A stretch of 64,000 bases of DNA from Endozoicomonas gorgoniicola (GCF_025562715.2 NZ_JAPFCC010000001.1:6038001-6102000); one strand, 5' to 3'. Shown: positions 54,474-64,000, counted from the first letter of the stretch. Notes: generated by a model not told the origin, from the letters alone. Made by a program: numbers and translations.

Positions 54474-55598
54474 ATGAATAAACGAGCTTTCAAATACAGA
54501 TTTTACCCAACGCCTGAGCAGGAAACCTTGCTTGCTCAGACGTTTGGCTGTATTCGGTTCGTTTACAACCATATCCTTCGCTGGCGTACTGATGAGTACT
54601 ACAACAATGGTTGTAGTATTAATTACAATGCCGCCTCGAAGCAGCTTACAGAGCTGAAAAAGAACCCTGAGTACCAGTGGTTGAAAGATGTTTCTTCTGT
54701 ACCTGTTCAGCAAGCACTACGACACCAGCAAACCGCCTTCAAAAACTTCTGGGAAGGTCGGGCGAAATACCCCACTTTCAAAAAGAGACACGCAAAGCAG
54801 AGTGCTACTTTTGCCGCTTCTGCTTTCAAGTACAAAGAAGGTCAGCTATTCATAGCTAAAAGCAAAGAGCCTTTGAATATCCGCTGGAGCAGAGAGCTAT
54901 CGTCAGAGCCTTCCAGCATAACCATCAGCAAAGACAGAGCTGGACGCTACTTTGTATCCATGCTGTGCGAGTTTGAAGCTAAACCAATGCCTATTTCTAA
55001 CAAGACAGTGGGCATTGATTTAGGCTTAAATGATCTGTTCGTCACTTCAGACGGCCAAAAATCCGGTAATCCAAGACACACCAAGCGTTACGAGCAAAAG
55101 CTCGCCTACCTTCAGCGTAAGCTGGTGAAAAAGCAGAAAAGCAGTAACAACCGAGCTAAAGCAAAGCTCAAGGTTGCCCGCCTTCATGCGAAAATAGCTG
55201 ATTGCCGGATGGATGCTACTCATAAAGCATCCCGCAAACTAATTAACGAGAACCAAGTTGTTTGTGTAGAGTCCCTGAATGTGAAAGGCATGATCAAAAA
55301 TCCAAAACTGGCAAAGCATATAGCTGATGCAAACTGGGGTGAATTTGTACGGCAGTTGCAGTACAAAGCCGAGTGGGCAGAAAGGATTGTTGTTCAGATA
55401 GACCGATTCTTTCCCAGCTCCAGGCGTTGCTCCAGTTGCGGATTCATCCATGAAAGTTTGCCGTTGTCTATCCGTGAATGGAAATGCCCGAAGTGCAATA
55501 CCCTTCACGACAGGGATATTAATGCGGCAATCAATATCAAAACCGCCGGGCTGGCGGGGTTGGCCTGTGGAGCGACTGGAACGGGGGTTGCAGCCTAG
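54474..55598 (+). CDS. tnpB: RNA-guided nuclease TnpB (IS605 OrfB)
   Basis: A 374-residue protein. The N-terminal helix-turn-helix region (KYRFYPTPEQETLLAQTFGC, RFVYNHIL) is followed by the RuvC-like core: Asp182 in GIDLGLNDLF, Glu266 in VCVESLNVKGM, and the DRDINAA motif with Asp346/348. A four-Cys zinc finger sits between (CSSCGF, WKCPKCN, residues 319-341). All catalytic residues are present, so it should be an active omega-RNA-guided DNA nuclease. Its length is that of small TnpBs. It contains no frameshift. Confidence 0.92.
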   Translation: MNKRAFKYRFYPTPEQETLLAQTFGCIRFVYNHILRWRTDEYYNNGCSINYNAASKQLTELKKNPEYQWLKDVSSVPVQQALRHQQTAFKNFWEGRAKYPTFKKRHAKQSATFAASAFKYKEGQLFIAKSKEPLNIRWSRELSSEPSSITISKDRAGRYFVSMLCEFEAKPMPISNKTVGIDLGLNDLFVTSDGQKSGNPRHTKRYEQKLAYLQRKLVKKQKSSNNRAKAKLKVARLHAKIADCRMDATHKASRKLINENQVVCVESLNVKGMIKNPKLAKHIADANWGEFVRQLQYKAEWAERIVVQIDRFFPSSRRCSSCGFIHESLPLSIREWKCPKCNTLHDRDINAAINIKTAGLAGLACGATGTGVAA

Positions 55599-55685
55599 CT
55601 GCAATCTAGAGAAGGCGTGTCGAAGCAGGAAGCCTGTTTGGTGACGAACAGGAATCCCCGTCCTTCAGGGCGGGGAGGATGTCAA
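55599..55685 (+). ncRNA. Predicted omega-RNA scaffold of TnpB
   Basis: The stretch after the tnpB stop contains two hairpins (cctgtt...aacagg, near 55632-55652, and ccccgtcc...gggcgggg) and ends gatgtcaa, like omega-RNA 3' scaffolds of IS605 elements. The guide would then be the roughly 16-20 bases that follow, beginning at 55686 with tcagtatcgg. This is known biology applied by analogy. Confidence 0.5.
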
Positions 55686-55891
55686 TCAGTATCGGATAAA
55701 ACCATAACAGTCAATGTTCTCGCAATAGGTAAAAGAAACAGGAATGAGGTTTATCAGATTGCCTTATCGAGACTATTGCATTGAGTACACGCATAACAAA
55801 TGACTCCTGACAATTAACTTCGGCAGTAGCTGAGTCAGGTGATATAGTGCCAGCTTACCGAATCCTCTTTGTTTTGCGGAAGAAAATCACG

Positions 55892-56269
55892 ATGACACCC
55901 CCTGTCCCCTCAGCCATTAACCTGCACAAACGCTCCAGAGAACTGGAGCTGACCTACAGCGATGGACAGCGCTTTAAGCTTTCCTGCGAATTGCTCCGGG
56001 TTCTCAGTCCTTCGGCAGAAGTTCAGGGGCATGGCAAGCCGGTGCTGCAGACCGGTAAAAAGAATGTGGTGATCACAGGCATTGAAGCGGTGGGCAACTA
56101 CGCCATCAAGCTGATTTTTGATGATGGCCATAACAGCGGCCTGTTCAGCTGGGACTATCTTTACGACCTGTGTGTGAATCAGGACAGTCACTGGGAAGAT
56201 TATCTGCGCCAGCTTCATGCGGCCGGTGCCAGCCGTGATCCGGAAGTGTCTGTGGTAAAACTTATGTGA
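55892..56269 (+). CDS. DUF971 domain protein
   Basis: A 125-residue protein made up of a single DUF971 domain (LTYSDGQRFKLSCELLRVLS, KLIFDDGHNSGLFSWDYLYD), the fold also found at the N-terminus of gamma-butyrobetaine hydroxylase and in Fe-S-related proteins. I start at the ATG at 55892 after GGAAG; fifteen more open codons upstream are not family-like. In Pseudomonas a DUF971 gene follows hslU, so this is the original neighbour displaced by the island and the IS element. Confidence 0.88.
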   Translation: MTPPVPSAINLHKRSRELELTYSDGQRFKLSCELLRVLSPSAEVQGHGKPVLQTGKKNVVITGIEAVGNYAIKLIFDDGHNSGLFSWDYLYDLCVNQDSHWEDYLRQLHAAGASRDPEVSVVKLM

Positions 56270-56418
56270 TGTGATTGGATTTTCCCCCTACACTCTCGCT
56301 GTGATTCATATACAATGAACCCCGCATTTATACGCATGTTTGTCTCGTAAAGCTGCGTATCAGGCACAGGCTATTAATCAAGTGGATTGAATCGTGTCTT
56401 TATGAGTCGGGGGAGTAA

Positions 56419-57258
56419 ATGACCAGCAGCCATGACAGCGGGAGACCATCGTCAGAACCCAATAATAATGACGGTGGCCGCCAGACAACTCATCAGGTTC
56501 GACAAAACGTTCGGGATCAGGAAAGAACCCACTTCGGTTTCAGAGAAGTGCCTCCTGACGAAAAAGAAAGCCTGGTAGCGGGTGTTTTTCACTCAGTTGC
56601 CACTCGTTACGATGTGATGAACGACCTGATGTCCATGGGGGTTCACCGGCTATGGAAGCGGTTTGCCATTGAGCTGTCTGCGGTCCGGCGTGGGCATCAG
56701 GTGCTTGATATTGCGGGTGGAACAGGTGATCTGGCGAAACAGTTTGCCCGTCGGGTGGGCGACAATGGCCGGGTGGTTCTGGCGGACATTAATGAGTCCA
56801 TGCTCAGAGTCGGGCGCGACCGACTGGTGAATGATGGCCTGGCTGGCAATATTGAATACGTTCAGGCCAATGCTGAATGCCTGCCCTTTCCGGATAATAC
56901 CTTTGATTGTATCACCATTGCCTTCGGTCTACGGAATGTGACCGACAAACCGGCTGCACTGGCGTCCATGTGTCGGGTTCTGAAACCGGGCGGGCGATTA
57001 CTGGTACTGGAGTTTTCCAAAACCCGCAACCCGCTTCTGACCAAGGTTTACGACACGTATTCTTTTAATCTGCTGCCAGTAATGGGCAAGCTGATTGCCA
57101 ATGATTCCGAGAGCTATAAATATCTGGCAGAAAGCATTCGCAAGCATCCGGATCAGGACACACTGGAAAGGATGATGAAAGACGCCGGTTTTGTGAATAC
57201 CACGTATCACAACATGACCGGTGGCATTGTTGCCTTGCATAAGGGAGTCAAGCCCTGA
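56419..57258 (+). CDS. ubiE: Ubiquinone/menaquinone biosynthesis C-methyltransferase UbiE
   Basis: A 279-residue SAM-dependent methyltransferase for the C-methylation of the quinone ring. Motif I is [12 protein letters not shown]; further signatures are [31 protein letters not shown] and [12 protein letters not shown]. It is about 28 residues longer than E. coli UbiE because of a polar N-terminal extension. The ATG at 56419 follows a GGGGGAG site. Its stop overlaps the ubiJ start by one base (TGATG), so the two are translationally coupled. Confidence 0.95.
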   Translation: MTSSHDSGRPSSEPNNNDGGRQTTHQVRQNVRDQERTHFGFREVPPDEKESLVAGVFHSVATRYDVMNDLMSMGVHRLWKRFAIELSAVRRGHQVLDIAGGTGDLAKQFARRVGDNGRVVLADINESMLRVGRDRLVNDGLAGNIEYVQANAECLPFPDNTFDCITIAFGLRNVTDKPAALASMCRVLKPGGRLLVLEFSKTRNPLLTKVYDTYSFNLLPVMGKLIANDSESYKYLAESIRKHPDQDTLERMMKDAGFVNTTYHNMTGGIVALHKGVKP

Positions 57259-57920
57259 TGGCAGAACGGCTTTCTTCAAAACCAGAGTGTTCGCTTGATC
57301 CTTCCATTAAAACAGGCTTGCTGGCTTCCATCGAAGCAATGGTCAACAAGACGCTTACGCTTGATCCGGTAACCATAAAACGGTTAGGCAGGCACCAGGG
57401 ATCAGTGCTTCGGGTGGAATGTCTGGAGCCGGACTTTGCTTGCTGGCTGTGGATTGAATCCTACGGCATACGTCTGGCTGGTTACCACGAAGGTGAGGTG
57501 GATGCCACAATTAAAGGCTCCCTGGTGTCGTTTATGGAGCTGGCAGGGCGACGTTTTGCCACCTTTGAAGACGTGGCCGGACTGGAGACAGAAGGGGATG
57601 AAACCCTGATTGCTGATCTTGGGGAAATACACAAAGGCATGGAGCTGGACTGGGAAGGTCTGGTGTGTCGCTATCTGGGTGATGTTGCCGGGCACGCGGT
57701 ATCAGAAGGGGTTCGTCGTGTATCCGATGGGCTTCAGCAGCTGTTTCAACGGTCTGTCCGTCAGGTGCCGGACTATCTTCAGGAAGAGTTACAGGTGTTG
57801 CCTTCTCCGGCAGACAGGGAGTTTGCACAGTCTGAAGTGAACGCTTTACAAGACCGCACCGAAGAATTAGCCAAACGAGTCTCTGCTCTGGAAGAGCAGA
57901 TAAAATCGAAACATAAATAA
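57258..57920 (+). CDS. ubiJ: Ubiquinone biosynthesis accessory factor UbiJ
   Basis: A 220-residue protein with an N-terminal SCP2 lipid-binding domain (residues 15-120) and a C-terminal coiled coil (VNALQDRTEELAKRVSALEE). UbiJ binds isoprenoid quinone intermediates and organises the Ubi complex together with UbiK. It stands between ubiE and ubiB, as in E. coli and Pseudomonas. It overlaps ubiE by one base. Residue identity to E. coli is modest, but the position and domain order make the call firm. Confidence 0.9.
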   Translation: MAERLSSKPECSLDPSIKTGLLASIEAMVNKTLTLDPVTIKRLGRHQGSVLRVECLEPDFACWLWIESYGIRLAGYHEGEVDATIKGSLVSFMELAGRRFATFEDVAGLETEGDETLIADLGEIHKGMELDWEGLVCRYLGDVAGHAVSEGVRRVSDGLQQLFQRSVRQVPDYLQEELQVLPSPADREFAQSEVNALQDRTEELAKRVSALEEQIKSKHK

Positions 57921-57975
57921 ATCTGGGCGCATGGTCAGCCATGAACACAGTTAATAATAGGAACGGGAGTGAAGG

Positions 57976-59577
57976 GTGTTGCAGTTAACCCGTTTACTGA
58001 AAATCATTGGCGCTATTGCCCGCTATCGTCTGGATGAACTGGTGAATCCGGAGCGGTTGCCTTTTCTGGCAAGGTGGTTTGTTCGTTTATTGCCGTGGCG
58101 TCTGTTTATTCATAACCATGACGCCAGAGGCGTTCGCCTGAGAAAATCACTGGAAGCCCTGGGGCCTATCTTTATCAAGTTTGGTCAACTGCTCTCCACT
58201 CGTCGTGACCTGCTGCCAGAAGATGTGAGTGACGAACTGGCGCTATTGCAGGACCGGGTACCACCTTTTCCCGGCAGTGAGGCGGTAGACATCATTGAAA
58301 GAGACCTTGGCAGGCCGGTCGATGAACTCTTTGCCCGCTTCGATCATGAACCCATGGCATCCGCTTCGGTGGCCCAGGTGCATAGCGCGAAGCTGCATTC
58401 TGGCGAGGAAGTGGTGATCAAGGTTATCAGGCCTGATATTGAAAAGGTGATTCGCAAAGACATTGCCCTGATGTATCTGTTCAGCCGCATTCTGCTGACC
58501 CTGGTTCGTGAGACCAGACGGTTACGGCCCATGGATGTCGTCAGGGATTATGAACGAACCATTCTGGATGAGCTGGACCTGCTGCGGGAAGCGGCCAATG
58601 CTTCGCAGTTGCGTCGTAACTTTCTGGCATCACCCTTATTCTATGTACCGCAGGTTCACTGGGATTACTGTCGCTCAAGGGTGATGGTGATGGATCGTAT
58701 CTATGGTGTCCCCATATCGGATATTAAAACCCTGAAAGCACGGGGTACGGATATGAAGAAGCTGGCGGAGCGCGGCACTGAAATCTTTTTTACCCAGGTG
58801 TTCAGGGATCGCTTTTTCCATGCGGATATGCACCCCGGCAATATTTTTGTGGATATCGACAACCCTGCGGAGCCTAAATACATTGGTATTGACTGCGGCA
58901 TTATTGGGACACTGGAACCGGAAGATCAGTACTATCTGGCGGCGAACCTTCTGGCTTTCTTCAAGCGGGATTATCGCAAGGTGGCCCAGCTGCATGTGGA
59001 TTCCGGCTGGATACCCCCAGATACAGCGGTTGGCGAGCTGGAAGCGGCTATTCGTACTGTGTGTGAACCCATCTTTGAGAAACCGTTAAAAGATATCTCC
59101 TTCGGGCATTTGCTGGTCAGGCTGTTTCAGGTTGCACGGCGGTTTAACATGGAGGTTCAGCCACAACTGGTATTGCTGGAGAAAACCCTGCTGAATGTGG
59201 AAGGGCTGGGGCGGCAGCTCTATCCTGATCTGGACTTATGGGCAACCGCCCAGCCGTTTCTGGAAAAATGGATGAAGGATCAGGTAGGGCCGCTGGGCAT
59301 TGCCAAATCCATTAAAAAGAATGCGGCAGACTGGATGCTGAGCGTACCGAACATGGCTCAGAATGCCCTGGGCAGCCTGAGACAGTTGTCTGAGCATCAG
59401 CAGAACATGATGGACATGTATAAGCAGGCCGAACGTCGCAAGACGTGGCTAAAATGGTTGGGGGCTGGTCTGGTGCTGGCTGGTGGTGCATTGTTGTTTG
59501 AACCCGGCTGGGCCAGTGTCATCCCCTGGCAGGGGGTTATGATGGGAGGGGCGGGTGTATGGCTTCTGAGTCGTTGA
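57976..59577 (+). CDS. ubiB: Ubiquinone biosynthesis regulatory kinase-like protein UbiB
   Basis: A 533-residue atypical kinase/ATPase of the ADCK family needed for ubiquinone synthesis. The KxGQ motif ([14 protein letters not shown]), the Ala-rich loop [28 protein letters not shown] and IGIDCGIIG (in place of DFG) are all present. Two C-terminal membrane segments (from about residue 492) anchor it. The start is GTG at 57976 after GGGAGTGAAGG; a TTG one codon later is an alternative. It overlaps hisI by 19 bases. Confidence 0.94.
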   Translation: MLQLTRLLKIIGAIARYRLDELVNPERLPFLARWFVRLLPWRLFIHNHDARGVRLRKSLEALGPIFIKFGQLLSTRRDLLPEDVSDELALLQDRVPPFPGSEAVDIIERDLGRPVDELFARFDHEPMASASVAQVHSAKLHSGEEVVIKVIRPDIEKVIRKDIALMYLFSRILLTLVRETRRLRPMDVVRDYERTILDELDLLREAANASQLRRNFLASPLFYVPQVHWDYCRSRVMVMDRIYGVPISDIKTLKARGTDMKKLAERGTEIFFTQVFRDRFFHADMHPGNIFVDIDNPAEPKYIGIDCGIIGTLEPEDQYYLAANLLAFFKRDYRKVAQLHVDSGWIPPDTAVGELEAAIRTVCEPIFEKPLKDISFGHLLVRLFQVARRFNMEVQPQLVLLEKTLLNVEGLGRQLYPDLDLWATAQPFLEKWMKDQVGPLGIAKSIKKNAADWMLSVPNMAQNALGSLRQLSEHQQNMMDMYKQAERRKTWLKWLGAGLVLAGGALLFEPGWASVIPWQGVMMGGAGVWLLSR

Positions 59578-59996
59578 TTGAACAGAGTGATCATCACTGG
59601 CTGGACACGGTTCGCTGGAACAAAGATGGCCTGGTGGCCGCCATTGCCCAGGACTGGAAAACCGGCAAGGTGCTGATGCAGGCCTGGATGAATCGGGAAG
59701 CACTGGCATTAACGGTAAAAGAACAGCGTGGCATATACTGGTCCCGCTCCAGAGGGAAACTGTGGCGCAAGGGGGAGTCATCCGGTCATGTGCAGCGGCT
59801 AAAAGAGTTGCGGCTGGATTGCGACAGAGACTCTATTCTGATGCTGGTGGAGCAGGTGGGGGGAATGGCCTGTCATACGGGGCGTGAGTCCTGCTACTTC
59901 AGTCGTCTGGAACAGGGTCAGTGGGTGACAGTGGAACCTGTTTTGAAAGATCCGGAAGCGATTTATGGGAAGAACGGGGAGACAGGCAGTGAGTGA
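59559..59996 (+). CDS. hisI: Phosphoribosyl-AMP cyclohydrolase
   Basis: A 145-residue enzyme of the third step of histidine synthesis, opening the adenine ring of phosphoribosyl-AMP. The motifs [30 protein letters not shown] and the metal site [12 protein letters not shown] are complete. It starts inside the end of ubiB (19-base overlap) and overlaps hisE by eight bases. It is separate from HisE here, as in Pseudomonas, whereas enterobacteria fuse them. Confidence 0.95.
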   Translation: MASESLIEQSDHHWLDTVRWNKDGLVAAIAQDWKTGKVLMQAWMNREALALTVKEQRGIYWSRSRGKLWRKGESSGHVQRLKELRLDCDRDSILMLVEQVGGMACHTGRESCYFSRLEQGQWVTVEPVLKDPEAIYGKNGETGSE

Positions 59997-60318
59997 TGTG
60001 CTGGATCAGCTGGCAAAGGTTCTGGAACAGCGACGTACCACAGAAGCGGATGCTTCCTATGTAGCCAGCCTGCACAAGGCCGGGCTGGATAAAATTCTTA
60101 AGAAGGTTGGGGAAGAGTCGGCGGAAACCATAATTGCTGCCAAAGCCTGTGAAGCCGGTGGAGCAAAGTCGGATCTGGTCTGTGAAACGGCTGACCTCTG
60201 GTTTCACTCGCTGGTCATGCTGTCTCATCTTGGTCTGTCACATAACGATGTATTGCGGGAGCTGGAACGCCGTTTTGGTTTGTCCGGACTGGAAGAAAAG
60301 GCTTCCAGGGGGCAGTAG
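59989..60318 (+). CDS. hisE: Phosphoribosyl-ATP pyrophosphatase
   Basis: A 109-residue MazG-like enzyme of the second step of histidine synthesis. I start at the GTG at 59989 (then [15 protein letters not shown]), seven bases after GGGGAG; an ATG at 59965 would add eight non-conserved residues. The metal-binding helices [14 protein letters not shown] and [13 protein letters not shown] are intact. It overlaps the hisI stop. The pair hisI-hisE before tatA is conserved in Pseudomonas. Confidence 0.94.
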   Translation: MSDVLDQLAKVLEQRRTTEADASYVASLHKAGLDKILKKVGEESAETIIAAKACEAGGAKSDLVCETADLWFHSLVMLSHLGLSHNDVLRELERRFGLSGLEEKASRGQ

Positions 60319-60352
60319 CTCGATTAACTTGATTAAAAAGGAGGAAGTAATT

Positions 60353-60598
60353 ATGGGCGTAGGTGGAATCAGCCTGTGGCAGTTGTTAATCATTCTGTTG
60401 ATCGTGGTGATGCTGTTTGGCACCAAAAAGCTCAGAGGACTGGGTGGTGACCTTGGCAGTGCTGTCAAGGGGTTTAAGAAAGCGTTACACACCGATGAAG
60501 GCAGTAAGGAGCAGGATGTAAAAAGCGTGGAAGCGGAGCACAGGAAAGATCAGGCAGATGCCTCTTTTGCTGATGAAAAGGACAGGAAAAACACTTGA
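60353..60598 (+). CDS. tatA: Sec-independent translocase subunit TatA
   Basis: An 81-residue protein with one N-terminal membrane helix ([21 protein letters not shown]), the FGTKKL hinge, the amphipathic helix [17 protein letters not shown] and a charged tail. It forms the Tat pore. The ATG at 60353 has a near-perfect AAGGAGG eight bases upstream; the same frame is open further upstream but only as antisense-like sequence over hisE. It is the first gene of tatABC. Confidence 0.95.
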   Translation: MGVGGISLWQLLIILLIVVMLFGTKKLRGLGGDLGSAVKGFKKALHTDEGSKEQDVKSVEAEHRKDQADASFADEKDRKNT

Positions 60599-60633
60599 TC
60601 TTTTTATCCAATGTGAACCTGACGAGGTAGCTG

Positions 60634-61002
60634 GTGTTGGATATTAGTTTCTCAGAACTTCTGTTGATTGCTGTAATCGCTCTGGTGGTACTTGGGCCAG
60701 AGCGACTTCCTGCTGTGATTCGTACCACCGCTTACTGGGTAGGCAAATTGCGACGCAGCTTTCAAAACGCGAAGGAGGAGCTGGAGCGTGAATTGAATGT
60801 CGAAGAGATGAAACGACAGATTCACAATGAAAATGTCATGCGGGAACTGAAGAAAGCCAAGGCCTCCCTGAATGAATCCCTGGGTGAATCTTCCAATGAG
60901 CACTCAAGGAATGCAGTGGACAGCGAACGTGCTGGCCCGAAAAAAACGCCAGCCAGCAACCCCCGTGAAGACCATCCAGACGACAAGAAACCTGCTTTAT
61001 GA
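60634..61002 (+). CDS. tatB: Sec-independent translocase subunit TatB
   Basis: A 122-residue protein that starts with GTG (60634) and reads [20 protein letters not shown], then [11 protein letters not shown], the TatB membrane helix and hinge. A charged amphipathic helix and a polar tail follow. TatB with TatC receives folded precursors with twin-arginine signals. GAGG lies a few bases upstream. Its stop overlaps the tatC start by four bases. Confidence 0.94.
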   Translation: MLDISFSELLLIAVIALVVLGPERLPAVIRTTAYWVGKLRRSFQNAKEELERELNVEEMKRQIHNENVMRELKKAKASLNESLGESSNEHSRNAVDSERAGPKKTPASNPREDHPDDKKPAL

Positions 61003-61742
61003 GCGAAGCTCCGGAACCCGAAAATGATAAAGAACAGCCTCTGGTGCAGCACCTGCTGGAGTTACGTCGTCGGATACTGCACAGCCTGCTGGTGATCGGG
61101 GTAGTCTTTATTGGTCTGTTCTGGTTTGCCAACGATATTTACCTGTACGTGTCCGAACCCCTGCGAACTCATTTGCCGGAAGGCAGCACAATGATTGCGA
61201 CTGAGGTGGCTTCGCCGTTTCTGGCACCGTTCAAGCTGACGCTGGTGCTGTCTTTTTTTCTGTCTATTCCTTATGTTCTGCACCAGATCTGGGCGTTTAT
61301 CGCGCCGGGTCTGTATAGCAGCGAAAAGCGTCTGGCGGTTCCCCTGCTGGTGGCCAGCGTGGTGCTGTTTTATCTGGGTATGGCGTTTGCCTATTACGTG
61401 GTGTTTCCGCTGATTTTTGCTTTCTTTACCAGTGTGGGGCCTGAGTCGGTCACGGTGATGACCGATATCAATAGCTATCTGGATTTTATTCTTAAACTGT
61501 TTTTTGCCTTTGGGCTGGCGTTTGAAATACCAGTAGCGACGGTTCTGATGGTCTGGTCAGGCATAACCACCATTGCAAGCCTGAAAGCCAAGCGACCCTA
61601 TATCGTTGTGGGCTGTTTCGTTACAGGTATGCTGTTGACACCGCCGGACGTGATCTCCCAGTCGTTACTGGCGATTCCCATGTGGCTGCTGTTTGAAGCG
61701 GGCATTATTTTTTCAAAGCTGAAGCCTTCCGGTTCTGACTAA
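60999..61742 (+). CDS. tatC: Sec-independent translocase subunit TatC
   Basis: A 247-residue polytopic protein, the twin-arginine receptor. Six membrane segments and the conserved elements are present: an N-terminal [47 protein letters not shown], and [20 protein letters not shown]. It overlaps tatB by four bases. It completes the tat operon; no tatD follows. Confidence 0.96.
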   Translation: MSEAPEPENDKEQPLVQHLLELRRRILHSLLVIGVVFIGLFWFANDIYLYVSEPLRTHLPEGSTMIATEVASPFLAPFKLTLVLSFFLSIPYVLHQIWAFIAPGLYSSEKRLAVPLLVASVVLFYLGMAFAYYVVFPLIFAFFTSVGPESVTVMTDINSYLDFILKLFFAFGLAFEIPVATVLMVWSGITTIASLKAKRPYIVVGCFVTGMLLTPPDVISQSLLAIPMWLLFEAGIIFSKLKPSGSD

Positions 61743-61890
61743 CCCGTTCTGTCAGTGCTTTGACTGCTTTTCAAGACTGTTTTTTCATGGCAGGAGTCAG
61801 TCATGCAATTGGCAGCCTGCGCGGCTGATATTTGTCTATTGTGTTTATGTGATAGCTACATAAATGAGCTGCAGTACTCAGGGAGGAAGT

Positions 61891-62187
61891 ATGTTATATC
61901 CCCAGCCTTCAGGCGGCAACCCATCGGGTCAGAATGCCGAACGAAAGATTACCCGGGAGTTTAATCCCTTTGAAGTGCCTTTCGAGGTGATTCTGCATGA
62001 GCTGAATACCATTGCCCGGGAATTCTGCCTGACCCCCCTGCAATCGCTTCTGTCAGAAGGGTTTGAAGACCTTGATGACCTGAAAGCGGCCATCGCCGAA
62101 ATGGATGACAAACAGCTGGCGCGCAGGCTGCTGGCCGAAATTGATATCATCATTGATGAATACCGCAAAGGTGTAGCCCTTCTCTGA
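61891..62187 (+). CDS. Hypothetical small protein
   Basis: A 98-residue soluble protein with no signal or membrane segment, probably helical: LHELNTIAREFCLTPLQSLL, DLDDLKAAIAEMDDKQLARR. The ATG at 61891 has GGGAGG a few bases upstream, so it is well translated; nine earlier codons are open but unlikely. I do not recognise the family. It follows tatC in the same direction after about 150 bases. Confidence 0.65.
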   Translation: MLYPQPSGGNPSGQNAERKITREFNPFEVPFEVILHELNTIAREFCLTPLQSLLSEGFEDLDDLKAAIAEMDDKQLARRLLAEIDIIIDEYRKGVALL

Positions 62188-62219
62188 GATCAGAAGGGCG
62201 AAACCTTGTTTATGGCTGC

Positions 62220-63416
62220 TTACGCTTTATTTCTTTTGAGATACGCCTGATAAAGCTTGAAGGCTGCATTCAGTTGTTCTTTGGAATATCCCTTTTTTAA
62301 CAGAGCCTGATGGATTTTTTCTTTCTCCATGCCTTTATTGATATTGGCTTTAAATGTATTGGCCAGCCGGTTAATGATTTTCTGGTCATCACCTGTCTGT
62401 GTATTTAAGTCATAGCCTTTTTCATCTTCCGGAACTTGTTTTTTGAAGAACGTGTAGTTCTCTGTTTTGCCTTCGTAATCAAGATAATGAGTTACCTTTG
62501 CCCTCAGGCCTTCCTGAATGCTATCGGGACGGGTGAGCGCTATGTAAAACGTTGTGAAATAGGAGGTTTTAACGATGTCGACAATGGATGTGAACAGCGA
62601 ATACAGGACAAAGCTGATGAATAACAATATAAATATTGGCAGTGTATTAACAGCGACCTCATTGTTTTCTGTCAGAATCAGCCAGTTTTCCGGAAACAGG
62701 GAGTGACCAAAATAGCCAGCTCCTGCCCCCAAAGCCAGGGCAGGGAGAAACAACACCAGAGAAAGAGAGCCAATAAGGCTGCCAATCAGGTCAATACCCA
62801 GCACGCCCACCAGGGCTCCCGGAACGTTTTTCTTAACAAGTGACAGTTTCTCCGGTATCTGTCGAATGCTTGACTGATCAATCGCAATAGCGGGTATGGA
62901 GAAATTTTTTACCAGATCCCAGACTTCACTGAAAACACCCAATAACAGGCTGGTAAAAAAGTGACTGCCTGTATTTGAGTCTTCGTCAGAGCCTTCAGAG
63001 CTTTTTGATCTGACCATATAGTCAATAATTGAATAGAGAAATAAAGAGACTCCCATGCCCTTTATAGCCCTGGCACCACTGGGTATATCGGTGTCTTTTC
63101 CCTGTAGAATATCGTAAATCATCCATGACCCAACGGCTTTGTACCTCATTTGAATAAATGAAAATACCGGCCCGGCCATAAGGGTGAGCAGAATTAACAG
63201 CATTCCTGTTAAATAGTCCTGCGCAATCATGAAGTAGTAGACACAGGCAAGGCACATTGTCATGGCTATGGTTTTGAACAGGGTCATGCGAAAAGCCAGT
63301 TTAAAGATGTCGGCATCTTTGCCCAGTAAACTGACGCTGCCGGTCAGCAGACCTTTAATATCCTTTCCCTTTGCCCCCAGTCCGGATGACAGCGTGTCAG
63401 AAAATCCTTTTATCAT
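62220..63416 (-). CDS. Hypothetical multi-pass membrane protein
   Basis: A 398-residue protein. I start at the ATG at 63414-63416 because AGGAG lies eight bases upstream; the frame is open for 50 more codons without a ribosome site. At least five hydrophobic segments are seen (near residues 48-64, 71-89, 220-260 and 280-305). The C-terminal 40 residues form a soluble helical module (KEKIHQALLKKGYSKEQLNA) reminiscent of short-C-terminal oligomerisation domains. The function is unknown. It is convergent with the small protein gene before it. Confidence 0.65.
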   Translation of the reverse strand: MIKGFSDTLSSGLGAKGKDIKGLLTGSVSLLGKDADIFKLAFRMTLFKTIAMTMCLACVYYFMIAQDYLTGMLLILLTLMAGPVFSFIQMRYKAVGSWMIYDILQGKDTDIPSGARAIKGMGVSLFLYSIIDYMVRSKSSEGSDEDSNTGSHFFTSLLLGVFSEVWDLVKNFSIPAIAIDQSSIRQIPEKLSLVKKNVPGALVGVLGIDLIGSLIGSLSLVLFLPALALGAGAGYFGHSLFPENWLILTENNEVAVNTLPIFILLFISFVLYSLFTSIVDIVKTSYFTTFYIALTRPDSIQEGLRAKVTHYLDYEGKTENYTFFKKQVPEDEKGYDLNTQTGDDQKIINRLANTFKANINKGMEKEKIHQALLKKGYSKEQLNAAFKLYQAYLKRNKA

Positions 63417-63606
63417 GTTCGTGCTCCTGTAGAACCTTATTTCCATGCTGACGTTATTATAGTTATAAACATTTTCTGGCCGTTCCATTGCAGTAGCCAG
63501 AATCCATTCTTCAACAATCAGAGCAGAGGGGTGTGTGACTTGCTCCCTGACTGTAAATCCGGACAATAAGCGTCCAATTTGATCACTTTACTGATTTTGC
63601 GCATTT

Positions 63607-64000
63607 ATGAATTTACTGTTGCTGACACCTGATGACTTTGTATCGGACTCTCTGGTTAAACTGCAGGGGCGGCAGTTGCAACACGTACTGAGTGTTCATC
63701 AGGCAAAGGTGGGTGACACGCTGCGGGTTGGTCTGGTCAATAGTCTGATGGGGGAAGGAACCATCACAGCTTTGTCGACGGATGCTATGGAAATGGACGT
63801 GATCCTGACAGAACAGCCGCCAGCGGCTTTGCCCCTCACCGTATTGCTGGCGCTGCCCAGGCCCAAGATGTTGAAACGCAGCCTCCAACATCTAACCGCC
63901 CTTGGGGTGAAGCGCATTGTCTTAATGAACAGCTACCGGGTTGAAAAAAGCTTCTGGCAGTCGCCCTGGCTGTCGGAAGAAAAGGTTCATGAACAACTGG
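63607..64000 (+). CDS. rsmE: 16S rRNA m3U1498 methyltransferase RsmE, 3' end outside window
   Basis: The first 131 codons are present. The chain begins MNLLLLTPDDF, followed by RQLQHVLSVHQAKVGDTLRV, the N-terminal RNA-binding PUA-like domain of RsmE. The beginning of the SPOUT methyltransferase domain (VLLALPRPKMLKRSLQHLTA, then LGVKRIVLMNSYRVEKSFW) is highly characteristic. The cofactor knot lies beyond the window edge. Confidence 0.92.
   Translation, partial: MNLLLLTPDDFVSDSLVKLQGRQLQHVLSVHQAKVGDTLRVGLVNSLMGEGTITALSTDAMEMDVILTEQPPAALPLTVLLALPRPKMLKRSLQHLTALGVKRIVLMNSYRVEKSFWQSPWLSEEKVHEQL

Larger units (their letters stand above)
54375..55685 (+). mobile_element. IS200/IS605-type element with tnpB only
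   Basis: The left-end hairpin ccccgtact-ttt-agtgcgggg (54375-54395) and right-end hairpin ccccgtcc-ttca-gggcgggg (55656-55675) are followed by aggatgtcaa, typical subterminal structures of IS605-group elements. Only tnpB lies inside; no tnpA (Y1 transposase) is present, so movement would need TnpA from elsewhere. The outer ends are estimates, since such elements make no target duplication. Confidence 0.78.

Overview
The window is a stretch of gammaproteobacterial chromosome. Several blocks follow the gene order of Pseudomonas and other marine Gammaproteobacteria: argS - SPOR protein - hslV - hslU ... DUF971 - ubiE - ubiJ - ubiB - hisI - hisE - tatABC, and gpmI ... yibN - grxC - secB. Long lineage-specific exported proteins, group II introns and IS200/IS605-type TnpB between the housekeeping genes fit an animal-associated Oceanospirillales bacterium such as Endozoicomonas. 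That assignment is an inference from gene content, not a database result.

Layout. 0-3 kb: a very long exported protein on the minus strand that runs off the left edge and carries a nucleotidyltransferase-like signature. 3.3-7.4 kb: a complete general L-amino-acid ABC importer (aapJQMP), closed by a strong bidirectional terminator facing a FadL-type porin. 9-14 kb: yqhA, yaaA, gdhA, a broken higBA module next to a decayed transposase, and a formate/nitrite channel. 14.4-27.9 kb: a small outer-membrane protein, ctpA-envC, an EF-G-like GTPase, RNase Z, fklB, gpmI, yibN, grxC and secB, interleaved with orphan genes. 28.0-32.2 kb: two tandem, almost identical 2,080-base group II introns sitting directly behind the secB terminator. 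32.2-40.8 kb: orphan exported proteins, a prolyl aminopeptidase, dtd, argS, a SPOR protein and hslVU.

40.8-53.2 kb is the most interesting region. Two divergent operons share a promoter region with a Fur-box-like site. One (minus strand) encodes DUF3450 - TtpC-like - ExbB - ExbD - TonB - TPR, a dedicated TonB2-type energiser. The other (plus strand) encodes a TonB-dependent receptor, an SbmA/YddA-type ABC exporter-fold protein and a lipoprotein M16 protease. The receptor, ABC protein and M16 protease set matches the Pectobacterium Fus (ferredoxin piracy) and E. coli yddA-yddB-pqqL arrangement, so I infer iron-regulated uptake and periplasmic digestion of a protein or peptide. The cluster separates hslU from its usual neighbours. 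It is bounded on the left by intact hslU and on the right by a shrunken hslU remnant whose last 71 bases are identical to the end of hslU, as expected for an inserted island.

53.4-55.7 kb holds an orphan gene split by a frameshift in a run of six G and an IS605-type element with tnpB only. 55.9-61.7 kb returns to the conserved ubiquinone, histidine and Tat genes. The window ends with two orphan genes and the start of rsmE. I saw no rRNA, tRNA or CRISPR array.
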